DNA of 64,000 nt from assembly GCA_025331435.1 (NCBI GenBank), contig JAIWNI010000051.1:124001-188000 (forward strand), in the 5' to 3' direction. Below, one piece after another: positions 40,441 through 52,316 of this stretch. Under the pieces are notes generated by a model. The model saw only the letters and a list, made by a program, of their open reading frames with translations, made no database searches and was not told the origin of the DNA. The first letter of the stretch is position 1; every line of letters starts with the position of its first letter. The stretch is from Choanephora cucurbitarum. Lineage: Eukaryota; Mucoromycota; Mucoromycetes; Mucorales; Choanephoraceae. The position numbers and the translations under genes are program-made.

Positions 40441-41478
40441 CCTTAGTTCCCTAGTTCCTTAGTTACTTTGCTTACCAAGCTCCAAAGTTAACCGAGTTCC
40501 TCAGTTCTCCCCCCCCTCCTCTTCTTCTTGATGTCAAGCCTTCTTGTTTATTTGTCATGGGATCTAGCCTTCCTTTTCTTTTTAATGTTTAACGTCTGAC
40601 TCATCGTTTCTTGTTTGTAGCCTCCACAGGAAGGTAGATACTCGAGGAATTTAAGGTAAGTGGGAGTACAGACCAGATGCCTTCACGCGGCTACTCCCGT
40701 AAGTAACTTCTTTCGGCAGAAGTGAAACCAAAGGCTGGCAAAAAAAAAGAACGATAGAATGAAAATATGTCCCAAACCTATATCTAAACAAATAAAAATA
40801 AATAAATGAATTAATAAAACTATATGCTTTTATCTCATAAATGTCTCTAAACTACTATAACTACAATCTTCTGTTCATTACTATTCTGTTCCACATCTAC
40901 AAGTAAATGAGCAACTGAATCTTTTAAGTTGATTCAATATATATATGTATGTATATATGTCGTGTATTGGGAATGTTTCTTTACCAGTGATTTGAATCAG
41001 CATACTAGAAAAAAACAGATGCCAGTGAACAGAAATTAACTTCTTGAAATTAAATATGATTAACTTTTTTTTGATAACTCTTAGTAGAAATCAATTCATA
41101 TTATTCTGACCTGGTCGAAATAAGACGAGCTTCAGAAAAACTCGCGTATTTTTTCTTGTGAACTGGTGACAAACATTTGTCAGAAATGTTAATCAAATAC
41201 ATGCTTCAGAGCAAGAAAGGGACAAAACATCTATGATGTATTGCTCTAAATCAGATTTTATCAATTCCTTCTTTTTTTTTCTCCTCGAAAAATATGTTCA
41301 AAGACCAATCTCAAACAATCCTACCCTAGCATGTCAGCAAAACGACAATGTTAACAAAAAAGGATGAGAGGCTGATTCATAACAATAACAGGCACATTGT
41401 TGCGTCTTTGCTATAGTCAAGAAGTCTGAGCTTGTGTTGAAAATGTCAATGTAAGATACACTCAGTCAATAATATTAA

Positions 41479-42190
41479 AATGTTATTCACTCTTGGTATT
41501 TAGATTCTTGTAACTCCATTTCTTATGGAGTAGTTGCCATCCAAAGAAAAAAGTCATTTTTTGGAAAGAGAGTTAATGAATGTATCCCTAAAAAAAAAGC
41601 AAGTTTTGCCTTGGATTGCATCACTCAAAGAAATTTAGGGATATTTGATCTACTTTCTTTGAAAACGCTTTAATGGCTCTATTTTTACTTAGAGCAAAGT
41701 CTAATCGATGTTTATGTTTTAGTAAGCCATACTATGACTTGGACTGATAAGTAAGGTCGACTTATACATAAAAGAAACATTAAAGACTGCTCTTATAAAT
41801 CAACAAGTTGATATGGACATCAATAGCTGACAAGACTGACTATACCATTGGATAAAATTCTAACATTGAATCTATTCGCATGTGCATAAATTCAGACATG
41901 CTGATCTTCAACTTGACTATGCTTATGGATTGACTCTTTCTAAAAACTTGAGGCTCTGTCGCTCATATCTTTTTGCCAATATAACTACATACAGAGTTAT
42001 AGTTAATATACAATTGAAGCCTTAAAGATGATAAAGTATGTATCATTGTTGATTAGATAGAGACTATTTTATTTCTATATGCATTAAGGAGTATTATTTT
42101 TTTAATAGTATGTTTAGCTATAGGATCTTCCCTTTCCTTTTAGCTGAAGGTATCATAAGTCAAAGACTTGCTTTTACTATCAATCATTGT
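41479..42190 (+). pseudogene. Probable LINE reverse-transcriptase remnant
   Basis: Plus-strand translation near 41600-41720 reads KASFALDCITQRNLGIFDLL followed by LKTL-type sequence. This parallels the LINE segment (ASFDQLCLPRTEGGLGLLNP) seen intact-looking at 62.4 kb, but with many stops. I interpret 41.5-42.1 kb as an old LINE fragment. No functional gene lies here. Confidence 0.4.
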
Positions 42191-45151
42191 CTATCGAAAT
42201 GAAGTGGCGCGCGCTAACCGAGAATAAACAGATGATGAGCTGTTTGAGGTATGACGACGACCAACAATCCAGTCATGCTTAAGTGCTTCTTGAGGGGTCA
42301 AACGCTTTGAGGGATCCCATGAGAGACATTGCTCAACGAAACTTATGAATACTTCATCATTACACTTGAGTGCCTGTCGAAGTGGCCGACTACCTGGTAT
42401 ACGTTTTTTACCTTTTGAATTAGGCACTATGCGTGGTTGGCCAAGGACATCTATACAAATTTGTCAGCTCATCTGCTTTTCCCATACAAAATAACATAGA
42501 CATATATTTACCAAAGAATAAATGTCGTCTTGAGCACCGCTCAATAAGATACTTATCAGGAAGGCCCATGACTTCCATAATACAGCTTAGTTGCTCCTGC
42601 TCATTTTCACCGGGAAACAGAGGCATACCAGTATACAACTCTGCAGCAATACAACCAACACTCCACATATCAATTGATTTATGATAAGAGAGACCAAGGA
42701 TAACTTCAGGCGATCGATAAAATCGACTTTGAATATAGGTATATACTATCATATAGTTTAGATAACAAGCATAATAATTCACTTTGATTTTACCTCTTTC
42801 TGACTCTAGGCAGCTACTACCAAAATCAATCACTTTAATTGCACTCTTGGCAGGATGTTTCAACATGATATTCTTTGAGAAGAAAATGGGAAGCAGTTGA
42901 GGATAGAAAGAAAAAAAACATGTCGTTACTATGCTCTTACCTCAGGCTTTAAGTCGCAATGAATAACATCATGGTTTGCCAACATGGACAATGATTGAAG
43001 GATTTGTATTGTCATTCTATTGGATAAATAAAAGGGTAAGTTTGATTACATTAGAAGCATAATATACTTACTTTTGAATCAGTTGAAGACTGAACCCTCT
43101 AAAATGATTTGATTTGATAAATTCATACAGATTCATACTGAGGCACTCAAATGCTATACAAAGATGATTTCTGAAATGAAAATAGTCTACCATACGAATG
43201 GTGTGGTGTTGATCTTCAGAATCCCATTCAATCAGTTTCTTGAGGATATTGATCTCAGTTAGTCCTTGTGCATGAAAACGCTTTTTGTTGCGAATCAATT
43301 TGATAGCAACACGATTGCCTGTCTTGTGGTCATAACATTTAACCACTTGGCCAAACGATCCGCGTCCTAGCAGATCTAGCATTTCGTAACGATAAGCTAA
43401 ATGATCTTGTATCACAATCTTGTAGTTGCCATGCTCATCATCAAAACCATAATTCAGTTCACTTGTACATGTACCATGCTTTGTCTGTGCATGAGGACCC
43501 ACAAAATAGATCTCATTGTAGTTGTGAATTTCAATCTGTCGTTCATAATCTGACAAGTATTGACTATAGTACTTCAATGAAGTCTGAACGCTTTTGGGTG
43601 AACGTGTAGCACCCCTTTCCTTGCTTGGCTCGACGGATAATGAAGCTGTCTTTGCATACAATGCCTCTATACTGTCATTATGTTGATTGGATGAGGAAGA
43701 ACTGCTATAGTTGCTTTGAATACTGCTTTGATTGCTGTTGGTGGGATGGCTATGTGTGGTGGGTATAGGATTCTTTTTCTTTTTATCTTTAGGATTCACA
43801 TGCAATGCAGGATCTGAAGTGCTTATTTTAGATGATTTGAAGAAACTGTCAGAAGCTGCCTGATCTGTCAAGGCAGAGAGTTTTAATCGGTTTTTGCTGA
43901 TTGAGGGTGTAGTTGATGTGCTCTGTCTGGGTGTTGGTTTTTTGGATTGTATGTTGGTAGGAATAGTCAACTGAATAGGATTTAATGTCATAGGTGGTAA
44001 ATTGAGTGTTAATGATGGTGGTGGTGTAGCCAAACTACCTGGCAAGGTCTTTTTTCGAGATAAAAAGAGTTTAAAAAGAGTTTGAATTTTTTTGTTAGAT
44101 TCAACATGCTTACCTTTCCTCTTTTGCGACCTATTACTGCCTGTTTGTCTTCTGATTTTCGGCTGGATCCTTTTGAGTTGTCTTTAAGCTGAAGCAGCTT
44201 TGCTTTGTTTTCAGCAGCTACTAAAAGAGATGAATGTCTATCTCTCTGAATCTCGAGTGCACGAATATCTTTTTCAATCAATGCTAGATCATGACTAATA
44301 TTCTTGGCATATTCAGCAGTAGACAACTTCCGGCTAAGGTTGACTTGATTGGAAGGTTTCTTGAGGCTGCTTTTTCGAACAGGTGCGATGTTCTGCTTCA
44401 ATGAACTTGAACGGGTATTCATCTGCTGAAGTTTGGGTACTGCTGGTAAGGGAGGTACTGCTGGTACGGAAGATGCAGCTAAACTACTTGTTCGTGGTGG
44501 AGGTGGTGGAGAATAGGTAAAAGATCGGTGCTTCTTTTGATTTGCATAACCTTGATAATCAGCTAATCCATTTGTACTACTGATAGTGGACTGAGGGAGC
44601 GGAGGAGGAGAATCAGATGGTTTGCGTCGGCTGGCAGCTAAAGCACTAGATGAAACTGATCGTCTCGGTTTAGGATGTGCATTCGTATAATTGGATGAGC
44701 CCAAACTCAGTTTACGTTTGATTTTGTGCATAAAAGGCATAATGAATCGCTTTTCAGGTACTTGAGGTGGTAACGGAGGAGGAGGAGAATGTGATTTTTT
44801 TAGCTGATCACGCATTGATTTTGATTTTCGAACAGCTATAGAGCTTTTTTTGACAGGAGAAGTTGAGCGGAATGTCCTACGATATGAATGCTTTGAAGAA
44901 GATGAACAAGATCCATCTAAATCAGAAGACCTGCTGGCTGTATAATCTTTATGGTTAAACCAGTCTTGTTCGTTATCTGTAAGTAAATTGACAAAAGAAG
45001 GTATTCCTTTAGCTGAACTTGCAGCCCATTCTGGTTTTAATTTGTTTGGTGTTGCATAATATACGTGAGGAGACGAGTGATGACGGCCATGAGTAGTTGT
45101 TGATCGAGTGAGTGGAGGTAGCTCTTGGTTGTAAAAAGATTCTGATGACAT
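42191..45151 (-). CDS. DYRK-family protein kinase, class II
   Basis: Six exons (45151-44114, 44048-43072, 43016-42941, 42872-42794, 42745-42512, 42450-42191) encode 887 residues. The N-terminal half is disordered, Ser/Pro-rich, with several PPPPLPP-type stretches and one coiled segment (about 290-330). A DYRK-homology box ([19 protein letters not shown]) precedes the kinase domain, as in DYRK2/Pom1-type class II enzymes. The kinase domain shows [33 protein letters not shown] and the activation-loop [17 protein letters not shown] with the autophosphorylated Tyr. All catalytic residues are present. Such kinases autophosphorylate on Tyr and then act on Ser/Thr, often in cell polarity or cell-cycle control. 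The precise pathway here is not known. Confidence 0.93.
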
Positions 45152-46500
45152 TCTCGACAGAGAGAGATTTGGAAAAGAGAAGAGAAAGAAGTAACAACAG
45201 GCTCAAACACCGCCTTTCTCTCTTCTGTTTATGAAAGATATAAGAGAAAGGTGAAAGAAAACAAAAAGAAAGGAAAAGGAGTGTCAGGTTTGGTAAAGAG
45301 TTCTAAAGTAGATAATTATCTAAACTTTTTAGATTTGTATCAAACATATGACACACAAAAGGCGACTGGCTTCGGGATTTCATTCTGTGTGAGTTATTTC
45401 CTCTTTTGAGTAAATTTTCTATATATCTTCAAACAGTCATTCCTCCTTCAAAACATCAATTGAGAGGAGAAAATAGTCTTCAAGTGCTCTAAAGAAGAAG
45501 GGGAAGCAAATTAAATCCATTTTCTCGAAAGCTTTAGGCTAATGTAATTCATGCTCGATTAAGAAAGGGGTTTGTATAGTAAAGAGGATCACTTTGGAGG
45601 CCTTCAAGATATTTGCTTGTAGTCCTTAGTTTTTTTTCTTAAACAGCAAGGAACTTGAACTGTCTATAACATTATCGGGGCAAATGTTTTTGCTTTCCTC
45701 TAGTTCTTTGTTCAATCTGACTAATCACATTCTCTATTAGAAACAAACTCAGTGATTGAAAGCTATTTTTGGGTCAATAACTTACTGTGCCTTAATGTAT
45801 CAGAAGTAAAGGAAGCTTTTCTATTTTCAGTATGTTTTAGCATTACAAAGAATCATAGAATGAGGCACTTGTCAATAGTCGTCTTATTTTTTTTTTAGAT
45901 ATGTACAAGGTAGATAGCCAGCGCACAGACCTTGTTTGCAACAGGCCACAAAGAGATTTACGCTTTTATAATATGGTACAAAACTTACTGAATCCACAAA
46001 AAACGTTACACGCAATCAAAAGCCATGTATTTGATTCTGCATAATAGCTCCTTTTGTTTTACTTTTCTCCTAACCGTTTTGAACACTTTTATGTCAACAT
46101 GAGGTCTACTTGCTGCTTGAGTTTCGAACTGCTTCAATTATATACATACATGCATACATCTATATCATCTTTGATGACTACATTGATTTCTAATATGCTA
46201 AAGATACTAGCCATCTGTACTATAAGCCCAATTGGAATTTAAAGAACACGGGTTTTTATCCTCGAAAAATGTATGCAGAAAATCAATAATGCATGGAATC
46301 AAATATGCTTAATCGTAATCGAGGCGCAATTCTTAACTCTATGGAGTTAGATATGCAACAAGAACCGAACCATACATATGAGTGTTAGCCCCGAGAAAAG
46401 GAAGCAAGGCTATTGGATAAAAAAAATTAACTACCAAACTTTTCTGTTATGCAGAGCATTGATTTCTTCCTTTTTTTTTTTAATTATTATTTTCTCTACT
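45152..46500. other. Divergent intergenic region, DYRK gene / small gene
   Basis: 1.35 kb between the DYRK ATG (minus) and the next ATG (plus). It is AT-rich, with purine/pyrimidine tracts close to the DYRK start and a T-run just before 46490. I see no gene. Confidence 0.4.
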
Positions 46501-46899
46501 ATGGCTGATAAAAGCATTATACATCAATTAGACTCCTTTTCAATATCCACTACAGAAGAGAAAATTACAAGGCAGCTTGAGGCAACACACCTAAATAAAC
46601 CACCTTCTATCTTCCAAGTGCCTAATGAGCCACAACAACCGCAACTGCAACCAAAGCAAGAGTGGCAACCGTTATCACTTGAAAAAGAAACAGAGGATGA
46701 AGGTTGGGGTGATGGACCGCCCAGCTATACAAGTATCTCACAAGGTACTTACTTTGGCCTCAATTCTATTCTTCAGCCCACTCTCTACCAACCTTCTACA
46801 CCCTCCACAACTTCTTCGCAAGCATTCAGTAAATTCAAGCATCAACCTGTCTCATTTGTTTCTGCCGCTGCTAATCACTCTAACCTTCATAACCATTAA
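46501..46899 (+). CDS. Small protein of unknown function
   Basis: Single-exon frame of 132 residues starting MADKSIIHQLDSFSIST, after a pyrimidine-rich leader (46470-46500). I prefer this Met to an upstream in-frame one at 46378, because the extra 41 residues include an AT-rich hydrophobic run typical of non-coding DNA. The protein is Gln/Pro/Ser/Thr-rich and probably disordered, with one acidic-aromatic motif, EDEGWGDGPPSYTS. No domain is recognised. It converges on the Sec24 gene, with 47 bp between stop codons. Confidence 0.55.
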   Translation: MADKSIIHQLDSFSISTTEEKITRQLEATHLNKPPSIFQVPNEPQQPQLQPKQEWQPLSLEKETEDEGWGDGPPSYTSISQGTYFGLNSILQPTLYQPSTPSTTSSQAFSKFKHQPVSFVSAAANHSNLHNH

Positions 46900-46946
46900 A
46901 GATTCTATTACTTTTTTTTTATTACTTTATTGTTATTATTTTGGAC

Positions 46947-49900
46947 TTAGTTACTGAACTTCTTCATTTCTTCTTGTATCTTTCGGTGCAAGACACACAT
47001 ATAATCTACATAAGTTTGTACTTCAGCATTACGATCTTCTGACATCCATGTAGAAAACAAAAATTCAACAGCATCTTTTTCTTGTCGAACAATACGAAGT
47101 GTCAAGTGTTTTGTGCGAGAAGCTTGTAGTTGACGCATAATACCATGTACTTCATGAGAGAGCTCTGTTGGTTGTGCAGGCAACATGACCATCAGTGGAT
47201 CGACTTGATCTAAGCTCTTAACACCAAATAGCTGCTCAATAAAGTCAGAAGAGAGTGACTGGCCCAACCAAAGGTAGAGGTCGGATCCAGTGTCAAGCAA
47301 GTAACAACCATCGGAAGAGAGGCGTTCATATGATGCACGCATCATTGTGGGCAATCTGAACTCACCCTTTAGATTGGCAGAAGTTTCCTTCTGGCTCAAA
47401 AGTGGGTGTAGAGGATACATACGTGGATAGAGCGTCCAAACCATTTCTTCTACACTCATTGTGTTGAACAAAGACATAGCTGCTGCTCTAGCATCAATGT
47501 TCATGTCTGTACCTACTAAAGAGAACCAACAATATATCAGCTATCAAATACATCAGCACCTAAAAAAGTAAAGATTTACCTCCTCTTAGTACTTTGGATC
47601 GAATAGCGCCATGAACATAAACAGGTAACAGCTTAAAGGCTTCGGGTAAGATGAGTTGGCCAGGTGAAGTAGAAGCAGCACAATTGACTCGGTAGGCTGT
47701 CAAGACATCAACACAATGATCAGTCATTGATTTGTGCAGGTCTTTTCGGTTCTTGTGGTTTAGATCAAAAATGGCTTGTCTCAACAAAATGCCTATAGTA
47801 GCATCAACATCACCATAACGGAACACATCTGCAATCTGATCAGTAGCAGTGAGTTGTAAATTATGCACCCGCACACGACGTTGTCCTTGTCGATTGGTGT
47901 AGAGTAGAGCACATTGGAAGGAAGCACCCCGATGCATATCTAGCTTGCCATCATGCTTCAAGACAGCAGCAATTGCCTTATCTTGGTCAATGCCTGCTAA
48001 ATCGCATTCTGTATAGACGCTCATATGACAATTGCCATAATGGTCCATGATTTGAAGTCCATCAGAGCAACGGATGCGCATAATACCATCCACACCAGTT
48101 TCTCTATGTAAGTCATGATCCAACTGATAATAGATACTGTATTTATCTGCCAAGGTGAAATTGGGGTAGTATCTAAAATCTCCTCCTGAGAGATGAGAGA
48201 CCACATTGACAGTAGCTACATCCATGTATTGTGATGGAAATGCCCAGGTATTGACGCACACACCATTCTTTACACATTGCTTACCCAACTCCTTATAAGC
48301 ATCACTTTGAGGAACCAGGAGTGTCTTCTCTTTGTCAGTACCATAGAGGGATTTATCATCGCGCGCCTTCAACGTATCTGCGCCATAGTTTGGTAGGCAT
48401 GTCTGGAAGACAAACAGTTGGCCGCCTGTTGATTTCAAGGCCTGAAGACCACCTCGAACGGCAGCTGTGTAAACAGATTCAGCTCGAGTTGTTTGTTTAA
48501 ACATATGAGGCAAGCTATTTAAAAGCTCAAGAATGATGTGCTTGGATTCAGTTAAGTCTGCAAAAAATCCATCTTGGAGTGGTATAAACATATCATCAAT
48601 ATCAGAAACAACAAGCATTTGGGCACTTGTAAGACCAGACTAACATGAAGAAGAAAAAAAGAGAGAGAAAATAAAATGAATTAGATGTGTTGCTCCTCTT
48701 TTTTGTCATATAGCTAGTGCTTACGTACAGCCAGATTGTAGAAATGAACATCTTTGTTGAATGTAAGGATACCTATATGGTTAGCTAATCGGGCGTTTCC
48801 TGCATCATCATATAAGGCATTCTTTAATGCTTCACATACAGCCTGTAACATGCCATTTTGGATAGATTGAGCAGAGACGTCGATTGCAAACACATATTTC
48901 AAGGGAGCGGGTGGTCTGTCAGCAGAATGATAGTCGTTTGTTACTTCAAATTCAACAGATCCGTAACGTAATTCAGGTCTCTCATTCACATCAATACGTC
49001 TGCCGGACATGTCCAGATTAGCGAAATACCAGTCGGGAACCTGATTTGAGTGCAAACAGATGTTACATTCAAATTTTGATCCACCGTGAGTGAACACACA
49101 CCATGGATTGATATAAGCTCTACATCGACTACAACGTACAGGTCCTTCTTGACCATGATCCACTACCTGAAGAGACACTTCATCTGAACGCTGTTTTGCC
49201 AGAGGCTGAACAATTAACCCAATAGGCAATCGTGTCTTATCAGCCAAGTCTTTCGTAATAGGCACATGGTCTAATGTGGCTCGCATAAACCGAGGATGAC
49301 AATTGCCTTGATCAAGGCCAATGAAAGAGGTGGTAGCTAAAGGTACACGGTCTCTCTCAATTGTGCCAAAGAACTTGTCTTCAAAGAGCTGAGCGTCAGC
49401 TTCTCGTACTTGCACAGGAGCTGGCATTTGGTCAGGATCAATACGTGCACGAGGTTGTGTAGGGGGACGTAGTTCAGGTGGCAATTGTTGGCCCGTATGT
49501 GTATAAGGAGCATTTGTATAGCCAACACCAGCGGATTGGTGTTGACTTTTCGCTGGAGAAGAAACGATCGGTGTTTGAGAACTAGTGAACGTTTGGGTTT
49601 GAAGACTGTTTGGCCAAGGTGCTTGTTGCGGTTGTTGTGATGGTTGTGGTTGTTGTGGCTGCTGTGGTTGTTGTTGAAGATTAGGCTGAGCATAGCCTGA
49701 AGTACTTTCTGGATTAACATACACTCGCTTTGTTTTACCTGCCACTGGTGCTTGTCGCAATCCAAATTGGGGTGTCAAGGGCTACATTTATGACAAAAAT
49801 CAACAAAGACATTGAAAAGAGTGTTTTATTGATAATTACCTGTGATTGTATATGCATGTTTTGCATTGGTGCTACCAGCCCTTGTTGCTGAAGAACAGGA

Positions 49901-50285
49901 GATGGTGACACTGGTCGAACTTGAGGGGACATTGGTCGAGCTTGAGGCGACATGGCTTGAGGAATGGGTTGCTGTGGTATAGGTGGTCTTGCCAGTGGCT
50001 GTGGGTTAGGTGTACCAATCGGATGAGTAGGTGGATTGGCAGGTCTCACAAGAGGTGCTGGTGGTCGGACCATACCTGGTTGTGGCCTAAACTGACTTTG
50101 CTGTGATGGTGGTATCATAGGTCGAATAGGGGCTAAAATGAGAGAGGAGCAGAAGCTTAGGTATGTGCTGTTTAGAGATGAAAATGAGCATAATTACCAC
50201 CTGGACCAACAGGCCGAATGCCTGGTTGAATAGGTGCTACTTGGGGACGCACACCTATATTAGGCCGTTGCTGCTGTGGATTCAT
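46947..50285 (-). CDS. SEC24: COPII coat protein Sec24
   Basis: Five exons (50285-50198, 50132-49840, 49781-48729, 48639-47580, 47512-46947) give 1019 residues. Sec24 is the cargo-binding subunit of the inner COPII coat at ER exit sites. A Pro/Gln-rich N-terminus of about 230 residues precedes the zinc finger (VRCSRCRAYINPWC, then FECNIC), the trunk domain (YVFAIDVSAQSIQNGML and VVSDIDDMFIPLQDG), the beta-sandwich and helical regions, and the gelsolin-like domain near the C-terminus (DTGSDLYLWLGQ). The exon 3 donor is GTACGT. The Gln-rich linker (about 150-180) is a QQPQQPQ-type low-complexity run. It is divergent from the BI-1 family gene, with about 990 bp between ATGs. Confidence 0.94.
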
Positions 50286-51275
50286 GACCGAGAAATAAAG
50301 TTACTGGAGAATCGACTAAACGACACGTATCAAAAAAAAAAGAGGAAATGAATTTGCATTTCTGCGTTGTCGCAAATTTACTTGAACACATGAAATGTAG
50401 CCGTTTGAATTTGCTCATCATTTCAAACACCACTGATGCTAACTGTATTCACCCCTCTTTTCTGGTCCATTTCTTTTGGCATAGTTTCCCTCAATGTTCT
50501 CTTGTACTTTATTTTGTTTAATTTGGATATCATGATCTTTCCTCAAAAAATAAATTGAACTGTATCATCATGCTTCGTAGGATAGACATGAAGAATTTCT
50601 TATTTTAAAGAAAAAAATTCGGTTCCTGAGCATGAAGCAAGTCTTTAAGCTTTATCTCGTCAACATTAATATTCTTCGAATATGTAGTTGACATTTCTTT
50701 CTATTAATGCGATTATTTCTTTACAGTGTGCAATCTATTTCTTGAACGATGTATGTATGTAAATTAATATGCTTTGTAAACAGTGAACCTCCCTATATCT
50801 TAATAGTAATTAACTCATACGCTGCAACAGATAAAACTTTGATGTCTTACTGCTTTTGACAGATTGAAGCCATTTTGATATGCCAGTAATTTATTCCTAC
50901 AAACTACATCATTAGAGTACAAATGAAGATTCAAATCAAGACTTATCTTAAAGCAATAAGCTAGAATGCTTTGATTGTATATATCTACAATACTTTGCAT
51001 CTAGTTCTCAAATGATACAATAAAAGTGATAGCTAATTTTTTTAGAGTAGATGCAATTCTCGGAACAAAGCATTGACGCAGACCATCTGACGCCATTAAG
51101 TCATTCTTATTCCGTAACAAACAGAACATTGATAGAAGTTTCTTTTTCACCAGCCAATCAAAAATGCCTCAAATTTGTAGGTAATCAAATTATTAGAAAT
51201 ATTGTATTGCATAATTTTTTGTGACGATTACCTTTTTTTTTCTCATCTTTTCTTTCTTCTGTTGTAAACCAAAAG
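50286..51275. other. Divergent intergenic region, Sec24 / BI-1 family gene
   Basis: 990 bp of AT-rich DNA. A 61-residue minus-strand frame (50815-51000) and a 99-residue minus frame overlapping the next gene are shadows or chance. No repeat or RNA gene is seen. Confidence 0.4.
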
Positions 51276-52274
51276 ATGCCATATGGAAGTACAGGCTACC
51301 CAAACCCTCCACCAGCTTATGATGAAGAAGCTGGTCAACCCTTTTTGGGATCAGGCGATGATGATATGCTAAAGGAAACAATTGCCAATAGCTCAAGAGA
51401 AGTTCGTCTTCGTAAGTACCTAAGAGAAAAAGAAAGCGCAGTAAAGTAACTCTTCTTGTTTTCTTTAGAGTTTGTTCGAAAAGTATATTCAATTCTCGCT
51501 ATCCAACTGCTTACTACATCTGCTTTATCTGCTACCTATATGTTTAATCAAACAGCCCAACATTGGGTTCAAACAAAGTAAGTGGCAACTTGTTGCGTTT
51601 GATATTTTAGTTTAGCCAACTTTTTTTCTTCTTCTTTGGTCTAGTGTTTGGGTGTTTTATATTACTTTCTTTGTGACAATAGGCACTTTGTTTGCATTGT
51701 TCTGGAAAGGACGATCATTTCCGACCAATTATATTCTTTTGAGTTTGTTTACTTTAGCTGAAGGACATTTGGTAGGCACAATAGGTAAGAAGAGGAATAA
51801 TATTAGACGCCTGTAGATGATTGATCATTTCCTCCTTCGATTAGTGACTTTCTATGAGCAAAAGCTCGTCTTGCAAGCCCTGTTGATTACTTTGGGTGTT
51901 TTTATTGGTTTGACTTTGTTTACACTTCAGTCGAAATGGGATTTCAGTGGATTGGCACCCTTGTAAGTATCCAACATGATCTTAAGAATTTGTGTTCTCA
52001 TATGAATGATTCTAGTCTGTTTGCTGGTATTTGGATTCTCTTGATTGCTGGGATTGTTCAGATCTTCTTCCCATTCTCAAAGACAATTCAACTGGCTATT
52101 GCAGTCGGTGCTGTGGTCGTCTTTTCTGGTTATATTCTCTTTGACACCTATCTCATATTCAACAAATATTCAGCTGAAGACTATATTGTTGCTTCTGTCA
52201 GTCTCTATCTAGATGTCATCAATCTATTCCTTCGTATATTGGAAGTATTGGAATTAAGTAGCAGAAGCGATTAA
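51276..52274 (+). CDS. BAX inhibitor-1 / Lifeguard family membrane protein
   Basis: Five exons (51276-51411, 51469-51577, 51645-51784, 51845-51962, 52016-52274) encode 253 residues. The N-terminus is cytosolic and Pro-rich (YPNPPPAYDEEAGQPFLG), as in Lifeguard/TMBIM4 and yeast Bxi1. Seven hydrophobic helices follow. The first conserved block is VRLQFVRKVYSILAIQLLTT. The family C-terminal signature GYILFDTYLIF, then DYIVASVSLYLDVINLFLRI, contains the conserved acidic residues of the BI-1 calcium/proton leak. It is likely an ER or vacuolar membrane protein affecting calcium and stress-induced death. It converges with the acyl-CoA dehydrogenase gene, with 42 bp between stop codons, so the 3' UTRs overlap. 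Confidence 0.92.
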
Positions 52275-52316
52275 ACAATAAAAGGATTTTATTTTGTTTT
52301 CTGAGTAAACTTCATC

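Larger units (their letters stand above)
37286..41474. repeat. Right arm of giant inverted duplication (about 4.19 kb)
   Basis: This is the inverted counterpart of 27766-31935. It is continuous at its inner edge with the transposase remnant, so it looks like the parental copy, while the left arm breaks off within that gene. The outer edge is TTAA at 41475-41478. Beyond both outer edges the flanks are unrelated. The arm also contains pyrimidine/purine tracts, a GGAAA/GGGAA run (38465-38495) and a small potential structure at 40660-40730. Confidence 0.9.
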
